From: DFXE01 sp032054765
Lineage (GTDB): Bacteria; Bacteroidota; Bacteroidia; Bacteroidales; Tannerellaceae
DNA: 64,000 nucleotides
Direction of reading: 5' to 3'
Assembly (NCBI GenBank): GCA_032054765.1
Contig: DAMBSC010000019.1
Location: 1-64,000, forward strand
In this document: positions 46,747-56,207 of the stretch, piece after piece
Layout of the letters: each line of letters begins with the position of its first letter
How positions within the stretch are numbered: the first letter of the stretch is position 1
Notes under the pieces: model-generated
What the model saw: only the letters and a program-made list of their open reading frames with translations
Told to the model about the DNA's origin: nothing
The model's database searches: none
Made by a program: the position numbers and the translations under genes

Positions 46747-47902
46747 AAATATAACATTATTAGTTTCATGGAATATAATTAAATATAAAAACAAATATTT
46801 TTTGACTTCAACTCATTATATATATTTGCAATATCTTGTTATGAAATTGAATTACTCTCATATATATATAATTAGTCCAGTAAAAGAAAATGAAACAAAT
46901 GTACCAAATAAAACAAAAATAAAATTCAACAATGTACATGTTATTGAACTCCCATATTCAACCAGCTATATTTCCGCTTTAAAAAATATATATAGCTATT
47001 ATACAATATTAAAAAAGATATCGAAAGTAACAAATATTTTCTACTGCAGAGTTCCGGATCCATTCTCATGGATGCCACAATTAATATTTAAGAAAAAAAC
47101 AATTATGCATTATGTAGGTGATTCTATTGAAGTAATAAAAAACAATGAAAATTGGAATATTATAAGGAAAACAATAATGATTATTGGCTATCTTCCAGAT
47201 TTATTGTTAACAATTTTAGCCTCAAAAAAATCTATAGTATATACAAATGGAATTCATATTCATAATAAATTATTAAAATACAAAATCGATTCAAAAGTAG
47301 TAATATCATCTACAATCAATAGTAATTCATTAATAAACAATCCAATAATTAACAAAAGATCTAAAGATCGCGTAAAATTGATTTATTTAGGGCATATAAG
47401 ATATTCAAAAGGTATAAATTGCTTAATAAATCTATTAAACTTAATGAAAAAATGCTGTTTTGATTTCATTTTTAATATAGTTGGAGATGGAGAGATGTAT
47501 GACATACTCCATAAACATATCATAACCAATGATTTAACTGAAAAAGTAGTCTTATATGGTTTTATTAATGACCGAAAAAAAATAAAAAAGATTATACAGG
47601 AATCCGATTTATTTATCTTTCCATCCTTATCTGAAGGTTCTCCTAGAGTAATAATTGAAGCAATGGCCTGGGGGACTCCTGTAATTTCGACTCCAGTCGG
47701 ATCGTTACCATTTTGTTTTGAAGATAAAAAGGAAATTAGATATTTCGATTTTGATAATTATTTTAAAGCATTTGAAATTATTAAAGAGTATACTTCAAAT
47801 GAATTTGAGTTTAATTTGTTAAGATATAATGCCTATAACAAAATAAAAAAAGAGTTTACTATTGAAAATTTTTTATCTCAGATCTTTAATTATGATACAT
47901 AA
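46736..47902 (+). CDS. glycosyltransferase family 4
   Basis: A 388-aa GT-B-fold transferase. The C-terminal domain shows the GT4 pattern: KLIYLGHIRYSKG, FNIVGDGEMYD, VVLYGFI, and the donor-binding FIFPSLSEGSPRVIIEAMAWGTPVIST with the E-x7-E pair. It adds one sugar to the repeat unit at the cytoplasmic face; donor and acceptor cannot be read. The gene overlaps the polymerase and, by 11 nt, the following acyltransferase. Confidence 0.88.
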   Translation: MTNKNITLLVSWNIIKYKNKYFLTSTHYIYLQYLVMKLNYSHIYIISPVKENETNVPNKTKIKFNNVHVIELPYSTSYISALKNIYSYYTILKKISKVTNIFYCRVPDPFSWMPQLIFKKKTIMHYVGDSIEVIKNNENWNIIRKTIMIIGYLPDLLLTILASKKSIVYTNGIHIHNKLLKYKIDSKVVISSTINSNSLINNPIINKRSKDRVKLIYLGHIRYSKGINCLINLLNLMKKCCFDFIFNIVGDGEMYDILHKHIITNDLTEKVVLYGFINDRKKIKKIIQESDLFIFPSLSEGSPRVIIEAMAWGTPVISTPVGSLPFCFEDKKEIRYFDFDNYFKAFEIIKEYTSNEFEFNLLRYNAYNKIKKEFTIENFLSQIFNYDT

Positions 47903-48404
47903 ATTATTATTAATTTATTCCTTGCTAGTTCGTTTTTGTTGTTTTTTCTTTCCGGACATTCCTGTTTTTATGAAATTCAGAGGTTTTTTATATGGTTTAG
48001 GTATGAGAAAATGTGGGAAGAACTTGCAAATAACTCATGATGCCATTCTTAAATGTCTCCAAAATATTTCGTTTGGCAGTAACTGTTTTGTTGGTAATAG
48101 TTCTATAATAATGGGTAGGGGAGAAATAATAATTGAAGACGAAGTATTAATAGGTCCACATGTTGTGATTGTAAGTAGTAATCATGTTCTTTTAAATGGT
48201 TCTTTTAGATATGGAGTTGGTGACTTAGGATGTATTAAAATAAGAAAGGGTAGTTGGATAGCTGCAAACTCAACACTTCAAAGAAACTCAGAACTTCCAT
48301 CCTCATCTGTACTTTCAGCTAATAGTTTCTTAAACAAGAAATTCTTTCAATCCAACTCCATATATGGTGGAGTACCTGCTATCTTTATAAGATCCATAAA
48401 ATAA
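47892..48404 (+). CDS. hexapeptide-repeat acyltransferase, small
   Basis: A 170-aa WcaF/LbetaH-type acyltransferase. Imperfect hexapeptides are visible (FGSNCFVGNSSIIMGRGEIIIEDEVLIGPHVVIVSSNH, then GSWIAANSTL). The ATG at 47892 is chosen; an in-frame TTG lies 30 nt upstream within the preceding gene. An N-terminal hydrophobic stretch may attach it to the membrane. Likely acetylates or otherwise acylates a repeat-unit sugar. Confidence 0.8.
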   Translation: MIHKLLLIYSLLVRFCCFFFPDIPVFMKFRGFLYGLGMRKCGKNLQITHDAILKCLQNISFGSNCFVGNSSIIMGRGEIIIEDEVLIGPHVVIVSSNHVLLNGSFRYGVGDLGCIKIRKGSWIAANSTLQRNSELPSSSVLSANSFLNKKFFQSNSIYGGVPAIFIRSIK

Positions 48405-48428
48405 AAAATAACCACTACTAATAAAAAA

Positions 48429-49715
48429 ATGTATAGATATATATATTTAATTGGGATAAGAAAACGTAACCCAAATTTACTTTCACATTACAATTTATTA
48501 AAAAATAGTGAAAACTGGAATTTAGAAAAATTAAAAGCATATCAATTAGACAAACTCATACAATTTCTAGATTTTTCAAACAAATATTCTCCATATTATA
48601 ACAATATTTTCAATAAAATATCTTTGAATTTAAAAAAAATAAATTCAATAGAAGATATAAAAATGATTCCTACAATAAGTAAAACGACATTGCTAGAATA
48701 TAACAAAGATATTCATTCAAAATATTATTTCAAAAAAAGATTTCTTTCAGAAACGTCAGGAAGTACAGGAGAGGTACTAATATTTTATAAAAATGAAGAG
48801 TGGGACTCATTTAACAGAGCATCAATGTTTAGAGGATATAGTTGGTATAATGTAAATCCTTGGGATAAAAACGGATATTTTTGGGGATACAATTTTGATA
48901 ATAAATCCAAAGTAAAAACATTTATAGAAGATTTTTTGCAGAACAGATTTAGAATATTTTCATATAATTATAAAGAAATAAAAAAGTTTTCATATAAATT
49001 GAGAAATGCATTATTTTTAAGTGGATATTCTTCTATGATATATGAAGTTTCCAAAATAATTAATGAATTAGGATTAAATGGAGAATACCAGCTAAAAATG
49101 ATTAAAGGAACCTCTGAAAAAATTTATGATTCTTACCAAGATGAGGTAAAAAAAGCTTTCGGATCAAAAATTATCAGTGAATATGGAGCTTCCGAATCTG
49201 GTCTAATTGCTTTCGAATGTCCAGAAGGAGGTAATATGCATATAAATATGGAAAATTTAATAGTTGAAGAAGAAAAAGGAGAAATAATTGTAACCAACCT
49301 TATCTCTCATTCATTTCCAATAATACGATATAAATTAGGAGACTACATAAAGTTAATGCCTGAAGGATTTAAATGTAAATGCGGAAGATCGCACCCTATA
49401 ATTTCAGATGTATTAGGGAGAACAGGAAAAAATATAATTGGATTTAAAAATATTTATCCAAGTTTGACATTTTATTATGTTTTTAAAAATTTATCAACAA
49501 AACATCAGATATATTTAAACTACCAAGCCATTCAAACAACAAAAGGTGAAATAATTTTAAAAATAGAGCAAAATGAAGACGCAAATCTTTTAATATTAAA
49601 AAGAGAACTATTCAAATATTTCAAGGATGACATCAATTTCAACATATTATGGGGAAAGAAACTACACAAAATGAATGGAAAATTAAAAGATTTTTTAACA
49701 TATATAGATAAATAG
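48429..49715 (+). CDS. CapK-like adenylate-forming enzyme (phenylacetate-CoA ligase family)
   Basis: A 428-aa member of the PaaK/CapK family found in many capsule loci. The ATP-binding loop SETSGSTGEVL is present around residue 112, followed by ISEYGASESG and the adenylate-binding RYKLGDYI. A CxC plus H pattern (FKCKCGRSHPI) is the zinc-like site of the family. The substrate is unknown; it could activate an acid, including an amino acid, for attachment to the glycan. It lies between an acyltransferase and a GT2 gene, 24 nt and 7 nt away. Confidence 0.85.
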   Translation: MYRYIYLIGIRKRNPNLLSHYNLLKNSENWNLEKLKAYQLDKLIQFLDFSNKYSPYYNNIFNKISLNLKKINSIEDIKMIPTISKTTLLEYNKDIHSKYYFKKRFLSETSGSTGEVLIFYKNEEWDSFNRASMFRGYSWYNVNPWDKNGYFWGYNFDNKSKVKTFIEDFLQNRFRIFSYNYKEIKKFSYKLRNALFLSGYSSMIYEVSKIINELGLNGEYQLKMIKGTSEKIYDSYQDEVKKAFGSKIISEYGASESGLIAFECPEGGNMHINMENLIVEEEKGEIIVTNLISHSFPIIRYKLGDYIKLMPEGFKCKCGRSHPIISDVLGRTGKNIIGFKNIYPSLTFYYVFKNLSTKHQIYLNYQAIQTTKGEIILKIEQNEDANLLILKRELFKYFKDDINFNILWGKKLHKMNGKLKDFLTYIDK

Positions 49716-49722
49716 AATAAAC

Positions 49723-50727
49723 ATGATTTCAATAATTTGTCCAGTATATAATGAAGAAAAATATATAAATATATTCATAAAATCTATATTAAAACAAGAT
49801 TATTTAAAAAAAAGATTTGAAATACTGTTCATAGATGGACAAAGCAATGATAATACTAGAAATATAATCAAGAAATATATAAATAGCAATATCAGATTGT
49901 TAAATAATCCTAAAAGAAATGTATCGAGTGCAATGAATATTGGTATTAAAGAGTCAAAAGGTGACATAGTAATACGTTTAGATGCACATTCAATATATCC
50001 TTCAAATTATATTTCTACATTAGTATATTTTCTATTTAAATTAGAAGCTGATAATGTAGGAGGAAGATGCATAACACTACCTGCAAAAAATCGGATAATA
50101 TGTCAAGCAATAGCATTGGCAATAAGTAGTCCATTTGGCGTTGGAAATTCTCATTTTCGCATTGGTAAAAAAGAAATTAGAAAAGTAGATACAGTTCCAT
50201 TTGGTTGTTTTAGAAAATCTTTATTTGTTAAGGTTGGTTTTTATGATGAAGAATTGATTCGTAATCAAGATGATGAATTAAATGCAAGAATAATAAAAAA
50301 TGGTGGTAGTATATATCTCATACCTTTTTTAAATATAAAATATTACGCTCGAAGTAGCATACAAAAAATTGCAAAAATGTTTTACCAATATGGACTATTT
50401 AAACCACTAGTAAATAAAAAGATAGGAAAAATAACAACATATCGACAACTATTCCCAGCACTTTTTTTTAGTGGGCAAATTTTAGGGTTTCTCTTATCTC
50501 CCTTTTTTCCCTCTATTTTTATTGTCTATTTTATCGTCACATTCCTATATTTTTCAATTTCAATATATTATTCAATACATATTTCTATAAAAAAAAAGAA
50601 ATATAGTTTATCTCTAATACTCCCATATATATTTTTTATAATCCATATAAGTTATGGATTTGGTTACTGGCACGGAATCTTTAAAATATTGTTAAATAAA
50701 TCTTTTAATGTAGAAATTAATCGATAG
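49723..50727 (+). CDS. glycosyltransferase family 2 (ExoA-like)
   Basis: A 334-aa GT-A-fold transferase: ISIICPVYNEEKYI at the N-terminus, FIDGQSNDNT, and the metal-binding RLDAHS (DxH variant of DxD) near residue 90. The C-terminal 90 residues contain two or three hydrophobic helices, so the protein is membrane-bound, as ExoA-type enzymes are. Donor sugar unknown. The last gene of the most AT-rich stretch before the aminotransferase. Confidence 0.88.
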   Translation: MISIICPVYNEEKYINIFIKSILKQDYLKKRFEILFIDGQSNDNTRNIIKKYINSNIRLLNNPKRNVSSAMNIGIKESKGDIVIRLDAHSIYPSNYISTLVYFLFKLEADNVGGRCITLPAKNRIICQAIALAISSPFGVGNSHFRIGKKEIRKVDTVPFGCFRKSLFVKVGFYDEELIRNQDDELNARIIKNGGSIYLIPFLNIKYYARSSIQKIAKMFYQYGLFKPLVNKKIGKITTYRQLFPALFFSGQILGFLLSPFFPSIFIVYFIVTFLYFSISIYYSIHISIKKKKYSLSLILPYIFFIIHISYGFGYWHGIFKILLNKSFNVEINR

Positions 50728-50732
50728 AAGAT

Positions 50733-51962
50733 ATGAATATACCATTTTCACCGCCATATATTGATGATTGTATCATAGATGAAGTTGTAGATACATTACG
50801 ATCAGGCTGGATTACTACTGGACCTAAAGTGAAGGCATTAGAAGAAGAAACCAAATCACTAACAGGTGCAAAAGAAGTTCTTTGTGTAAATTCGTGGACC
50901 TCAGGAGCAATAATGATTCTTCGATGGTTTGGTGTAGAGAAAGAGGATGAAGTTATCATTCCAGCATATAGTTATTGTGCAACAGCTTTAGCTGTACTTC
51001 ATGCAGGTGCAAAAGTAATCATGGTTGATTGCGGAAAAGATTTTAATATCTCATTAGAAGCTATAAGGAAAGCCATCACCCCTAAAACCAAGGTAATTAT
51101 ACCAGTTGATATTGCAGGTTTTCCATGTGATTATGAAAAAATATTATCTTTAATCCAGGAACCAAAAATACAATCCATATTTCAACCCACAACTTCCATT
51201 CAAAAAAAAATAAATCGTATATTAATAATAAATGACGCTGCACATTCCTTAGGCGCTTTTTTTAAAAAAGGACAACAGACCGGAAGTGGAACTGATATTA
51301 CAATTTTTTCATTCCATGCAGTTAAAAATATAACAACAGCAGAGGGAGGAGCTATATGCCTGAATATGCCTGCCCCATTCAATAACAATGAATTATACAA
51401 AGAATTGCGTCGAATGACATTAAATTGTCAAACAAAAGATGCTTTAACAAAATCAAAAGCTTGTGAATGGAAATATGATATTGCTGGAATGGGAATGAAA
51501 ATCAATATGGCTGATATTAATGCAGCAATAGGTCTAGCTCAAATACGTTCCTATTCTAAATTACTAAAAAAGAGAAAATATATTTTTGAATATTATAACA
51601 ATTTTTTTAGAAAAAAGGAATGGGCCATTATTCCCCCATCTATTGAAGATGATAGAGAAACCTCATATCATATTTATGCTTTACGTATCAAAGGATTTAG
51701 TGAATCACAACGTGATCAAATGATTGAAAATATTAGCAAAAAAGGCGTTGCTGTAAATGTTCACTTTATACCAATTCCCATGCTTTCTTTTTTTAGAGAT
51801 TTGCATTATAATATTACAAATTATCCAGAATCTTACAACAACTATAAATGTGAAATATCGTTACCTATTTATCCACAACTAAATAATAAAGAATTAGATT
51901 ATATAATATATACAGTCAAATTAGCTTATGAAACTACAGTCAATAATAATACGTATTTTTGA
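50733..51962 (+). CDS. DegT/DnrJ/EryC1-family sugar aminotransferase
   Basis: A 409-aa PLP-dependent enzyme. The PLP Lys lies in FSFHAVKNITTAEGG, preceded by NDAAHSLGAFF (Asp binding the pyridine nitrogen). Family members aminate 4-keto or 3-keto nucleotide sugars. The FlaA1-like dehydratase at the start of the operon would supply a 4-keto-6-deoxy sugar, so a UDP-4-amino-4,6-dideoxy-HexNAc product is plausible but inferred. It overlaps the sugar transferase gene by 35 nt. Confidence 0.9.
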   Translation: MNIPFSPPYIDDCIIDEVVDTLRSGWITTGPKVKALEEETKSLTGAKEVLCVNSWTSGAIMILRWFGVEKEDEVIIPAYSYCATALAVLHAGAKVIMVDCGKDFNISLEAIRKAITPKTKVIIPVDIAGFPCDYEKILSLIQEPKIQSIFQPTTSIQKKINRILIINDAAHSLGAFFKKGQQTGSGTDITIFSFHAVKNITTAEGGAICLNMPAPFNNNELYKELRRMTLNCQTKDALTKSKACEWKYDIAGMGMKINMADINAAIGLAQIRSYSKLLKKRKYIFEYYNNFFRKKEWAIIPPSIEDDRETSYHIYALRIKGFSESQRDQMIENISKKGVAVNVHFIPIPMLSFFRDLHYNITNYPESYNNYKCEISLPIYPQLNNKELDYIIYTVKLAYETTVNNNTYF

Positions 51963-52533
51963 TTTAATATTTTCTTTTATTGGTATTTTATTCTTTTCAC
52001 CTATTTCATTAATTATCTATTTTTTAATTTGCTTAGGTAGTAAAGGTGGAGGTTTTTATAAACAAATTAGAGTTGGAAAAAATAATAAAGATTTTTATAT
52101 ATATAAATTTCGATCAATGTACATTAATTCGGAAAATTCAGGATTAATCACTATTGGAGAAAAAGATCCAAGAATTACAAAAATAGGATATTTTATTCGC
52201 AAATATAAATTAGATGAAATACCACAATTAATAAATGTAATAAAAGGAGATATGAGCATTGTTGGCCCTAGGCCAGAAGTTAGGAAATATGTAAATATAT
52301 ATACAAACAAACAAAAAAAAATTTTAACAACTAAACCGGGAATAACAGACTATGCATCCATCAATTTTATCAATGAAAATGAATTGCTAAATAAATCAAT
52401 TAATCCAGAAAAATTATATATTAATTTTTTTTTAAATGAAAAAATAAATTATAATATGATATATATACAAAATTATGGATTAAAAGAATATTTTAAAATA
52501 ATATTATTAACTTTAAGAAATATAATCTTTTAG
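51928..52533 (+). CDS. initiating sugar transferase (PglC/WcaJ type)
   Basis: A 201-aa polyprenyl-phosphate phosphoglycosyl transferase. It has one N-terminal re-entrant hydrophobic helix, then the conserved QIRVGKNNKDFYIYKFRSM, RKYKLDEIPQLINVIKGDMSIVGPRPEVR. It transfers the first sugar phosphate to undecaprenyl phosphate at the inner membrane; small members of this size are monotopic like PglC. The amino-dideoxy sugar made by the dehydratase and aminotransferase could be its substrate, as for PglC with bacillosamine. Confidence 0.92.
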   Translation: MKLQSIIIRIFDLIFSFIGILFFSPISLIIYFLICLGSKGGGFYKQIRVGKNNKDFYIYKFRSMYINSENSGLITIGEKDPRITKIGYFIRKYKLDEIPQLINVIKGDMSIVGPRPEVRKYVNIYTNKQKKILTTKPGITDYASINFINENELLNKSINPEKLYINFFLNEKINYNMIYIQNYGLKEYFKIILLTLRNIIF

Positions 52534-52571
52534 TTATCATACACAGTGATCCTTCCTAAATAAATTTGAAT

Positions 52572-53381
52572 ATGAATAAAGCTTATATTTACATACGTGG
52601 CCTAAATAATATTTTTTTAAGTATACTATTTTTTACAGCATGTGGCTCCACAAAAAAGATCGTTTATTTACAAGATATCGATTCGCATACTCAACAGGTT
52701 ATAGAACAAAATTATGAAGTAGTAGTGCATAAAGATGATTTATTATCTATCTCAATAAACAGCAAGAACCCGGAGTTAGCAATGCCTTTTAATATGCCGC
52801 TGGTTACTTATCAATTGGGTACAGCAGGGGTGTCCTATGGACAACAACGCGTTTTAGGATATCTGGTAGATATTAATGGAGAAATAGATTTTCCAATTTT
52901 AGGAAAACTAAAAGTAGAAGGATTGACACGCTCACAATTAACTGATTTGATTAAAAACCATTTAATGAAAGATAATTTAATTAAAGATCCGGTTGTCACG
53001 GTGCAATTTATGAACTTTAAAATATCAGTCATGGGTGAAGTCGCTCGTCCTGGTACTTTTTCTATTTCGGGAGATCGTATTACTCTATTAGAGGCATTAA
53101 GTATGGCGGGAGACCTTACAATTTATGGGAAACGTAACCGAGTTGCAGTTATTCGAGAAGATGCAGGAAAACGAACTATAGCATACCATGATTTGCGTTC
53201 TGCTGATATATTCCTCTCTCCTTTTTACTATTTACAACAAAATGATATTGTATATGTTGAACCTAACAAAGCTAAAGCCGGTCAAAGTTCTATCAATCAA
53301 AACACATCTGTAGGAGTGTGGTTGTCAGCAGTATCTGTCTTAGCTTCTATTGCTGCTTTGATTGTTAACTTAACAAATTAA
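52572..53381 (+). CDS. Wza-type polysaccharide export lipoprotein
   Basis: A 269-aa outer-membrane lipoprotein with Cys in FFTACGSTKK. It contains the poly-export domain (VVHKDDLLSISINSKNPELAMPFN; IDFPILGKLKVEGLTRSQL) and a SLBB domain (VSVMGEVARPGTF-like, here ISVMGEVARPGTFSI), then a hydrophobic C-terminal end. It forms the outer-membrane channel that works with the Wzc kinase encoded next, 8 nt downstream. ATG at 52572 is used; a TTG lies 6 nt upstream. Confidence 0.93.
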   Translation: MNKAYIYIRGLNNIFLSILFFTACGSTKKIVYLQDIDSHTQQVIEQNYEVVVHKDDLLSISINSKNPELAMPFNMPLVTYQLGTAGVSYGQQRVLGYLVDINGEIDFPILGKLKVEGLTRSQLTDLIKNHLMKDNLIKDPVVTVQFMNFKISVMGEVARPGTFSISGDRITLLEALSMAGDLTIYGKRNRVAVIREDAGKRTIAYHDLRSADIFLSPFYYLQQNDIVYVEPNKAKAGQSSINQNTSVGVWLSAVSVLASIAALIVNLTN

Positions 53382-53389
53382 TTACAATT

Positions 53390-55765
53390 ATGATGAATAC
53401 TAACTCTGGAAAAACAAATACACAATCAGATAATAATTTTACTTTAAATGATGTATTCAGAATATTATTTGCCAATTGGTATTGGTTTGTATTATCAATT
53501 ACTGTATTTTGCGTTATAGCCGTTTTATTTATAAAAACTCAACCTTATGTTTATTCAAGAACTGCTTCTGTCTTAATTGTAAATGAACGTGGAGGAGCAC
53601 CAACAGAATCAGCCTCCTTTGACGAATTGAAGTCTGTTAACTTAAAAAACAATGTGGAAAATGAAATAACCGTTTTTAAATCAAAAAGGTTAATGCTTGA
53701 AGTTGTCAGACGTTTAAAATTAGATATGAGTTACAGGATAAAAGATGGATTACGTGAATTGGAATTATATAGGGAAACTCCCATTATAATTCAATTCTTA
53801 GACATGAATGAGACACAGTCAGTCATGTGTGAAACAATTCTTTTATCAGAAAATAAGATTCACTTGTCAATCAATTATAATGATCAGAAATGGGAAACAG
53901 AATGTTTATTAAATGATACATTATCCACCCCTGTGGGTAAGATCTTAATCACTCCAACCCTACATTATAATGAAAATTATTACGGGATACACCTCAAGAT
54001 ATTAAAAAGAAATTGTAATAATGTTGCACTTTCTCTCAGTCAAGGCATTATGCCTACATTACCAACAAATATGGGAACAATTATCAATTTAAATATAAAT
54101 GATGTTTCGGTAGCAAGGGGAGAAGATATTTTAAATATGCTAATAAAAGTTTATAATGAAGATGCGATTAAGGAAAAAAATAGAGTTGCTCAAAATACTT
54201 CTGATTTTATTAATGAACGATTACTAATTATTGAAGATGAATTAGGTAGTGTAGATAGTAATATAGAAACCTATAAAAAAGATAACCGCCTAACAGATAT
54301 CCGATCTGAAACAGGTCTTTATATTCAAAATACCAGTCGTTTTCAACAGCAAGGTTTGGATTTAGAAAATCAATTGGCATTAGCACAATATATCAAGGAA
54401 TATCTTAGTGAAACAATTCACAATTCAGGATTAATACCAGCAAACACTGGTATTTCTGACAATAATATAGAAGCTCAGATAAAGGATTATAATGAAGTTT
54501 TATTAAAAAGAGACAAATTAATCAGTAATAGTAGTGATAAAAACCCGGTTGTAACAGATATGAATAATTCTCTCGAGGCAATGAGACAGAATATTGTCCT
54601 TGCTGTTGAGAATTTGATTAAGGGCCTTGATATGAGGATCAGAAATTTACGTAAACAGGAAATACAGACATCTCAACGAATTTCGGCCGTTCCTACACAA
54701 CAAAAGTATGTACTCTCGGTAGAACGACAACAAAAAATAAAAGAAGAGTTGTACCTGTATCTTTTAAATAAAAGAGAAGAAAATGAACTCTCTCAAAATA
54801 TTAGTGAAAACTACGCACGAGTAATTGATCCTGCATACGGTAGTAACATACCGGTAGCTCCGAAAGCAAATGTTATTTTGTTGGCAGCCTTATTTTTAGG
54901 ATTCATTATTCCCGGGTGTTGCTTATGGATTAAGGTATCTATGGATACAAAAGTCCGTAGCCGGAAAGAAGTTGAAGAAAGAATTTCCGTTCCGTTTTTG
55001 GGAGAAATACCTTTTTCAGAAAAAGAAAATATTAATAATTATGGAATAGCTGTAAAAAAAGAGGGGCGTGATATGGTATCGGAAGCATTTCGTATAGTTA
55101 GAACTAATCTGGATTTTATGCGAATGAACTCTGATTTAAAAAAGGTTATTATGTTTACTTCTTTTAATGTTGAAGCCGGTAAAACTTTTATTTCTTCTAA
55201 TCTGGCTGTATGCATAGCCAATTCCGGGAAAAAAGTCATATTACTTGATATGGATATAAGAAAAGCTACATTAAGTGATCATAGTAAAATAGGAAAAAAG
55301 GGAATATCAACATATCTATCAGGAGAAACCGATTCGGTTAATAGAATTATTCAAAAAGAAGAATTTGACTCACCATTAGATGTTATATTTAGCGGTCCTA
55401 TACCTCCAAATCCGGTTGATTTATTGATGAGTGAACGACTAGAAAAATTAATTACTGAGCTAAGAGCTCACTATGATTACATTTTCATTGACAATGTTCC
55501 ATCGCATATGCTTGCAGATGCTATGATCGTAAATCGGATCACAGATTTAACCATTTATGTAATTCGTGCAGGAAAGATGGATCGTCGGTTACTACCTGAA
55601 ATTGAGAAACTATATCTCGAAAATAAGTTTCACAATATGTCAATATTATTGAATGGAATACAGCCCAATAGCGCCAGTTATGGATATTACCGGTATGGAT
55701 ATGGGCACCAATATGGATACGGTTATACCTATGGATCCAAGAAAAAGAAGAAAAAGCACAAATAG
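53390..55765 (+). CDS. Wzc-type tyrosine autokinase/chain-length regulator
   Basis: A 791-aa inner-membrane protein. Residues about 30-55 and 500-520 are the two membrane helices around a Wzz-like periplasmic region with a GNVR-type coiled-coil domain; from about 560 is a BY-kinase with an atypical Walker A (FNVEAGKTF), Walker A' ILLDMDIRK and a FIDNVPS Walker B. The C-terminal tail is Tyr/Gly-rich, with about 10 tyrosines in 25 residues before a poly-Lys end, the cluster that is autophosphorylated in such kinases. It controls polymerisation and export together with Wza. Confidence 0.95.
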   Translation: MMNTNSGKTNTQSDNNFTLNDVFRILFANWYWFVLSITVFCVIAVLFIKTQPYVYSRTASVLIVNERGGAPTESASFDELKSVNLKNNVENEITVFKSKRLMLEVVRRLKLDMSYRIKDGLRELELYRETPIIIQFLDMNETQSVMCETILLSENKIHLSINYNDQKWETECLLNDTLSTPVGKILITPTLHYNENYYGIHLKILKRNCNNVALSLSQGIMPTLPTNMGTIINLNINDVSVARGEDILNMLIKVYNEDAIKEKNRVAQNTSDFINERLLIIEDELGSVDSNIETYKKDNRLTDIRSETGLYIQNTSRFQQQGLDLENQLALAQYIKEYLSETIHNSGLIPANTGISDNNIEAQIKDYNEVLLKRDKLISNSSDKNPVVTDMNNSLEAMRQNIVLAVENLIKGLDMRIRNLRKQEIQTSQRISAVPTQQKYVLSVERQQKIKEELYLYLLNKREENELSQNISENYARVIDPAYGSNIPVAPKANVILLAALFLGFIIPGCCLWIKVSMDTKVRSRKEVEERISVPFLGEIPFSEKENINNYGIAVKKEGRDMVSEAFRIVRTNLDFMRMNSDLKKVIMFTSFNVEAGKTFISSNLAVCIANSGKKVILLDMDIRKATLSDHSKIGKKGISTYLSGETDSVNRIIQKEEFDSPLDVIFSGPIPPNPVDLLMSERLEKLITELRAHYDYIFIDNVPSHMLADAMIVNRITDLTIYVIRAGKMDRRLLPEIEKLYLENKFHNMSILLNGIQPNSASYGYYRYGYGHQYGYGYTYGSKKKKKKHK

Positions 55766-55773
55766 TTTTTAAT

Positions 55774-56184
55774 ATGCCTGAAGATGTAAATAAAAATCTG
55801 GAAAGGATTTATCAGAAGTTAAGAGATTATCTTTTAAGAGATGCCAATTTTTTGAAACCAGGTTTAAATCGTGTTTATTTGGCTTCTTTATTACGCATAA
55901 ATGAAAAATACATATGTAAGGCTATCCGTGTTTTCGAAGGAAAAAGTTTGGGAGAATACATTGAGAGCTTACGAATTGAATATGCTTGCTGTATGCTCAT
56001 ACTACATCCTGACTATACAATAAGTGCTGTTGCTCTGGAATGCGGGCTTGGATCCCGTAGTACATTCTTCCGAATTTTCCGGAAACATTACGGATGTTCT
56101 CCTGATAATTTCAGAAAAAAGGGGATCGAATTTCATAAAATTGTTGGAGAACCCATAAATGAAGAGCTATTTTCTTTGAAATAA
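55774..56184 (+). CDS. AraC-type HTH regulator, stand-alone DNA-binding domain
   Basis: A 136-aa protein consisting almost only of an AraC-family double helix-turn-helix (VYLASLLRINEKYICKAIRVFEGKSLGEYIE; ISAVALECGLGSRSTFFRIFRKHYGCSPDNFR). There is no ligand-binding or receiver domain, so its activity may depend on levels or a partner. It starts 8 nt after wzc and leads the peptide-handling module. It is a candidate regulator of the peptide-lipoprotein cassettes downstream. Confidence 0.88.
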   Translation: MPEDVNKNLERIYQKLRDYLLRDANFLKPGLNRVYLASLLRINEKYICKAIRVFEGKSLGEYIESLRIEYACCMLILHPDYTISAVALECGLGSRSTFFRIFRKHYGCSPDNFRKKGIEFHKIVGEPINEELFSLK

Positions 56185-56207
56185 TATTGTAAGGTTGTAT
56201 ATGTAAT

